Both the position numbers and the translations under genes were made by a program. Shown here one piece after another: positions 30,216-33,691 of a DNA stretch of 33,691 nt. Each line of letters begins with the position of its first letter. The stretch's first letter is position 1. This DNA comes from Fragilaria crotonensis (lineage: Eukaryota > Bacillariophyta > Fragilariophyceae > Fragilariales > Fragilariaceae), in contig JAKSYS010000674.1 of assembly GCA_022925895.1 (NCBI GenBank), forward strand, positions 1 to 33,691, given 5' to 3'. Under the pieces are notes generated by a model. That model was not told the DNA's origin. It did not search any database and saw nothing but the letters and a program-made list of their open reading frames with translations.

Positions 30216-31202
30216 GACGCTTACATCAAGACAGCGGTCGCTCCATTGGAAGCAGCCTTTTTGATGGCAGGGTGCTCGAGAAGCCGTTTTCTTTGTTTCA
30301 AGGTGACGATATGTCAATCGGGACATTGTCCATGAGCTCCATTTCGCTTCAGCCTTGAAAACGGACTGTCCTGGCAATTGATCCCTGTTAGCTTGTGTGA
30401 AGTTTTAAGAGAAACTGTACAGTACAAGTACATTGCTATTGTACCCAGCTCCTTTTCGGTCGGCTAATGTATGCATACTGTACTTGTATTACCTGGTAGT
30501 CTACCTGAGAGTAGGTGCCGTAGGCCGTACTAGTACTCTAATCGTAGCTACTGGTATTCGGTACTGTACCGGTAGCGAGTGTTTCTCTACAGTAACAGTA
30601 AGTGCTTGGGAGAGACTTTCACAAAAATATAGTAGATCCTAGAGTAGAAATATAAAACTAAATTGTAGCAAATAAAGTGAGCATTGAAATGGCTCAAGAG
30701 ACATGTCAGGTAGATCATGTCAAAGTGAATTCACCTCATTGGATGAGGTGAAATACGCAACATTTCATATCTTGTCAGTCTTGACAAGTAGCTAATTATG
30801 CCGTCCACACTTTGAATCGTGCATTGTTCTGTTTCACATGGATGACCTTACAGTACGATGACGTACACTGCGGAGCAGCACAGTATGGTTGTTTCAGTCG
30901 CCAGTTTCAACTGTATACATACTTGTAGATTAGTATGCACACGTCAGCAGTACGATATGCTGGCATAATCAGTTTCCCCTCCTTACACGATTCACGATTC
31001 AGTTAGTATCGTCGGACGTTCCAGGAGCACGACAGAGCGACACATGCTCACAAGCACAAGAAAGGCAATCGGAAGACATCACGAATGCCAACCGAACAAT
31101 TGTATACCGAGAAAACCTTAACTTGTAAGTAACAGAACCATCGTTATCGTGATTGATCCTTGTCCCGAGCTCAAGTGCACCTTTCAATACCCCGGCGAAG
31201 CC
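30216..31202. other. Intergenic stretch with GTAC-rich sequence and two hairpins
   Basis: No gene is recognised. Between about 30415 and 30600 the sequence is dense in GTAC, AGTAC and TACTGTA words. Two adjacent perfect hairpins at 30730-30788 are listed separately. A short block at 30942-30977 matches the dispersed repeat found at 28385. Confidence 0.4.
30730..30788. repeat. Two adjacent perfect hairpins
   Basis: TTCACCTCAT (30730-30739) pairs with ATGAGGTGAA (30743-30752) around TGG, a 10 bp stem. Eighteen bases on, CTTGTCA (30771-30777) pairs with TGACAAG (30782-30788) around GTCT. They may be RNA structures, factor-binding palindromes, or remnants of transposon ends. Confidence 0.6.
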
Positions 31203-31736
31203 ATGAAGGCTTCACTGCTGGTCTTTGCCAGTACCATTTTCGTCTGTGGGAGATCTCATACCCTTGCAGCCTCCACAACAACCTTGACAGGAGTTTGGGA
31301 AGTGGATGCGAGCCGAAGTGATTCCTTGGCATCGCTGCTGGTAGCAAGTGGAGCTCCGGCCATGTTCGCGCCTGTTATTGGAAGGATACTGGACAAGGAT
31401 GTCTTGCACTTTCATCTTGATGATGAAGTAGTTTCCCTGAAGTATCAGCGACGTATTTCGCTACCTTTCAAGCTACAAACAGATATATCATACAAGGTTG
31501 GCGAGGCAGTCAACATTAGCACGCCAGTTGGCGTCCAAGAGGGTCACATCGTGTCGAGCAATGAAACGAGTTGTAAAATGATACGCTATGGTCCCAAAGA
31601 AGGTGAGAAGGTGGAAGATACGTTTGAGTCGCACCAGGATGGTCGATTAATCTATTCGTTGCTTCACACGTCACCGAATGGGAAGCAGACTCGCGCCCGT
31701 CGTGTCTTCTCCAGAGTGTTTCCTGCTCCAAGGTGA
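31203..31736 (+). CDS. Small secreted or lumenal protein, calycin (fatty-acid-binding/lipocalin)-like
   Basis: I choose the ATG at 31203 rather than 31149 because it begins directly with a good signal peptide (MKASLLVFASTIFVCG, ending near residue 22). The mature part is about 155 residues. LTGVWEVDASRSDSLASLLVASGAP resembles the G-x-W strand and helix cap of fatty-acid-binding proteins and lipocalins. It is followed by alternating short strands (LHFHLDDEVVSLKYQ, DISYKVGEAVNIST, THTSPNGKQ-like), as expected of a beta barrel. The basic C-terminus (RARRVFSRVF) is near the end of the barrel. It would bind a small lipophilic ligand if this is right, but that is inference. It converges on the photolyase, with 73 bases between stops. 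Confidence 0.6.
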   Translation: MKASLLVFASTIFVCGRSHTLAASTTTLTGVWEVDASRSDSLASLLVASGAPAMFAPVIGRILDKDVLHFHLDDEVVSLKYQRRISLPFKLQTDISYKVGEAVNISTPVGVQEGHIVSSNETSCKMIRYGPKEGEKVEDTFESHQDGRLIYSLLHTSPNGKQTRARRVFSRVFPAPR

Positions 31737-31809
31737 GGAGCTGAAGGCGAAGCCAATTTTCTTGCGCTTGGGAGGCATCATGTAACCGAACATTGTAGTG
31801 TACCATTGT

Positions 31810-33515
31810 CTATGACGAACTCTTACGTTTTGCGCCGGCCTTTCTTGCCGTACTTGTTGCTTTAGTTGTGCCGTCTGCCGCTGACTTCTGGCCCGATGAC
31901 TTCGGTTTTCCACTTTCCACTTCCGCACCGTACTTTCTTGCAGCTTCCATGGCGTTTTTAGCTGACGGTGGGTACATGCGGACAAAAGCCTGCACATCAA
32001 ACTTGCGCTTGCAACCGGCGTAGTTCATGTATCGAATCTTTCCAAAAATCTCGCGTTCCTTCCAGCCTTGATCGTGGATTCCCATTATACTCCACCCGAC
32101 ACCGACGAAGCCATTGGGATCGCACCCATCAATGGCATACTTGTCATTGAAGTACTGCGCGGTTTGCAACGCTGTCGCCGGGGACTCGGTCCACTCTAAA
32201 ATCTTCTTCGCCCAATACATTCGTAGCTGATCAACAACAAGGCGAGGAAGGTGGTTGTGAGAAAAATTGTGCGAGGACACTCCAATGTAATTTTCATTGA
32301 AAGAGTGGAACTTACAAATCCATGAAGCTTTCCTTCTTGGACAAGTTGCAGTTGGGCCGCATTCCATAAGTCATCGTGTGATTGACCACGTTCGAGTTCT
32401 TGGAGAGAGAACAGCCATTCGCGTTCATCCGACGAATGAACCCTCAGTGTCTCTTGTGCCCATTCCAACGCGCTCTCCAACGAGTCGTAGGTCTCTGGGG
32501 TGTAGTAAACAAAGTTGTCACTCAACTCGCGTCGAACTATTCCTTCTTCCATGTACATGGTTGTCGCATTTGCGTATTTCTTGTGCAATGGCTTGATAAG
32601 TAATCCCAAGCGTTGAAAGGAAATGTGACCATGATTTATCCATGGCGATAGGTTGGAGCACACTTGTTTGTAGTTGGGATTATTCCGTAATTCGTGAAAC
32701 TGTTTCAGACCAGTTTCAGCGAACGACTCGAATTGAGCCAATGCCTTTTTTGTCCCTGGCTGCGCCCATTCGACAGGTGGAACAGTGGTATCCCATTTCA
32801 AGAAATCAGCATAAAGGCACTTTTCAAAGGCTGGTAACGTGATGGGCACTTTCAAGTGCTGATTTCCTTGCATCTCTGGAAAATCAGTGAGAAACGTATC
32901 GAGCAGCTTGTGGATTTTCGGACGGAGGGTTCGGGCACCGATTTCACGCTTTGGGGATGCATGCCAAACCGGCACGATATTGTGGGCGTCAACCTGAACA
33001 ACAGAAATGGAGGTGCAAAGTGGTACCAGCTGATCCTCGAGCCACGATCGATAGGGTTTCAGTGGTGAATGATCACAAACGACCGTGTTTGCTTGCCATT
33101 GTGACAGATACCCCTCGACGGTGGATCCAACCTCAGAGGGACTTGACGGCATGATTACATGCAATGGAACGTTCATTTCGGATAACTCATGGTGGACATG
33201 TTCCAGTCCTCCCAATAGAAACGAACCGTAGCGCTCGGTGAGCCTTTCATAAAAGGGTGCCATATCTCGTGGGCTAGGAGATGGTGGGGGAAGGCAATAA
33301 AGGACACGCAGAGGCACGTTGCGTTCTCGCGCTAGGTGCGCTGCGTATAGGAGGGCCCAGTTGTCCGCAGTTCGCACATCGCGCTGCATCCAGTATACGA
33401 TGCATTTCCCAGTTCCGCTACTGTTGTGGTGACTAAGAACTCGTGTTCGTTCAGGTCTCATCCAAGTGGGAGCATCGGCGACATGTTGCGATGGGATGGT
33501 CGCATATGCAGACAT
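31810..33515 (-). CDS. Class II CPD photolyase
   Basis: There are two exons, 33515-32316 and 32226-31810, with an 89-base GT-AG intron; together they encode 538 residues. [15 protein letters not shown] (41-55) opens the antenna-binding alpha/beta domain in the class II style. The FAD-binding domain shows [74 protein letters not shown] and [16 protein letters not shown], all diagnostic of class II enzymes. It repairs cyclobutane pyrimidine dimers with blue light and FADH-. The intron splits the HGF/LRMYW junction of the FAD domain. The C-terminal 45 residues are Lys/Ser/Ala-rich (ending [12 protein letters not shown]) and look like a nuclear localisation tail. The start ATG gives about 36 residues before the domain, which could hold a targeting sequence. 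Confidence 0.95.
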
Positions 33516-33691
33516 CGTAGTATGAAGTCGAGGAATGACAGAACGAGCGACGAAGGCCTGTGAAATAGAGAGCTAGGTGCTACAGTGAGTATTCGGTGGT
33601 TCGCCGTGACACTTGCTCACAGCCAAAACACCGCACCGCGTACCGTCCGACGCTTACTCTTCCGACAACCAGCGTAGAGAAAATATAATCG

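Noticed and set aside
31149..31202. Upstream ATG for the secreted protein
   Set aside because: Starting there would bury the signal peptide behind 18 residues; the ATG at 31203 begins with it directly.
1..33691. tRNA, rRNA, CRISPR array or bacterial operon
   Set aside because: No cloverleaf with a GTTCRANNC arm, no rRNA core, and no regularly spaced repeats with unique spacers were found by eye. Introns and gene families are eukaryotic.

Overview
The window looks like nuclear DNA from a eukaryotic microalga, most likely a pennate diatom (inference). Genes carry short GT-AG introns of 78-102 bases and are closely packed in some stretches. They encode a plastid-type aromatic amino acid permease, a class II CPD photolyase, a mitochondrial ribosomal protein mL43, a BUD22-family nucleolar protein and an endosomal syntaxin. 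The mobile elements resemble families common in diatom genomes: CoDi-type Ty1/copia, Mutator-like, PIF/Harbinger, and a LINE-like element with an RNase H-like tail.

Layout. 1-4760: a GC-rich, apparently young retroelement on the minus strand. It has a 718-residue gag-like protein and, in the same frame after a single UGA, an RT/RNase H polyprotein that stays open to the left edge. No protease or integrase is seen, so a tyrosine recombinase (DIRS-like order) may lie off the edge. 4761-6260: AT-richer DNA and then a degenerate minisatellite. 6915-10156: a permease gene (+) convergent with a BAHD acyltransferase (-). 10157-20940: a transposon graveyard with relics of Ty1/copia, MULE, LINE-like and PIF/Harbinger elements, a 38-base triplication and a dispersed repeat. 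20940-27162: a compact gene block (DUF2306-like membrane protein, GT2 glycosyltransferase, BUD22, syntaxin, mL43). 27163-28880: repeat-bearing spacer. 28881-33515: a protein kinase, a small secreted calycin-like protein and the photolyase.

The host genes do not form one pathway. Pairs are divergent (GT2/BUD22, syntaxin/mL43) or convergent (permease/BAHD, BUD22/syntaxin, secreted protein/photolyase), as expected in a compact algal genome. Three of them (BAHD, GT2, BUD22) each need exactly one single-base frameshift to read through their conserved domain, which makes assembly indels a serious possibility.

Two observations stand out. First, the gag-UGA-pol junction is followed within 7 bases by a GC-rich stem-loop, the architecture of programmed stop-codon readthrough. 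Second, the Qa-SNARE ends straight after its SNARE motif without a membrane anchor in any frame, and its last four residues, CTIS, fit a prenylation CaaX box.
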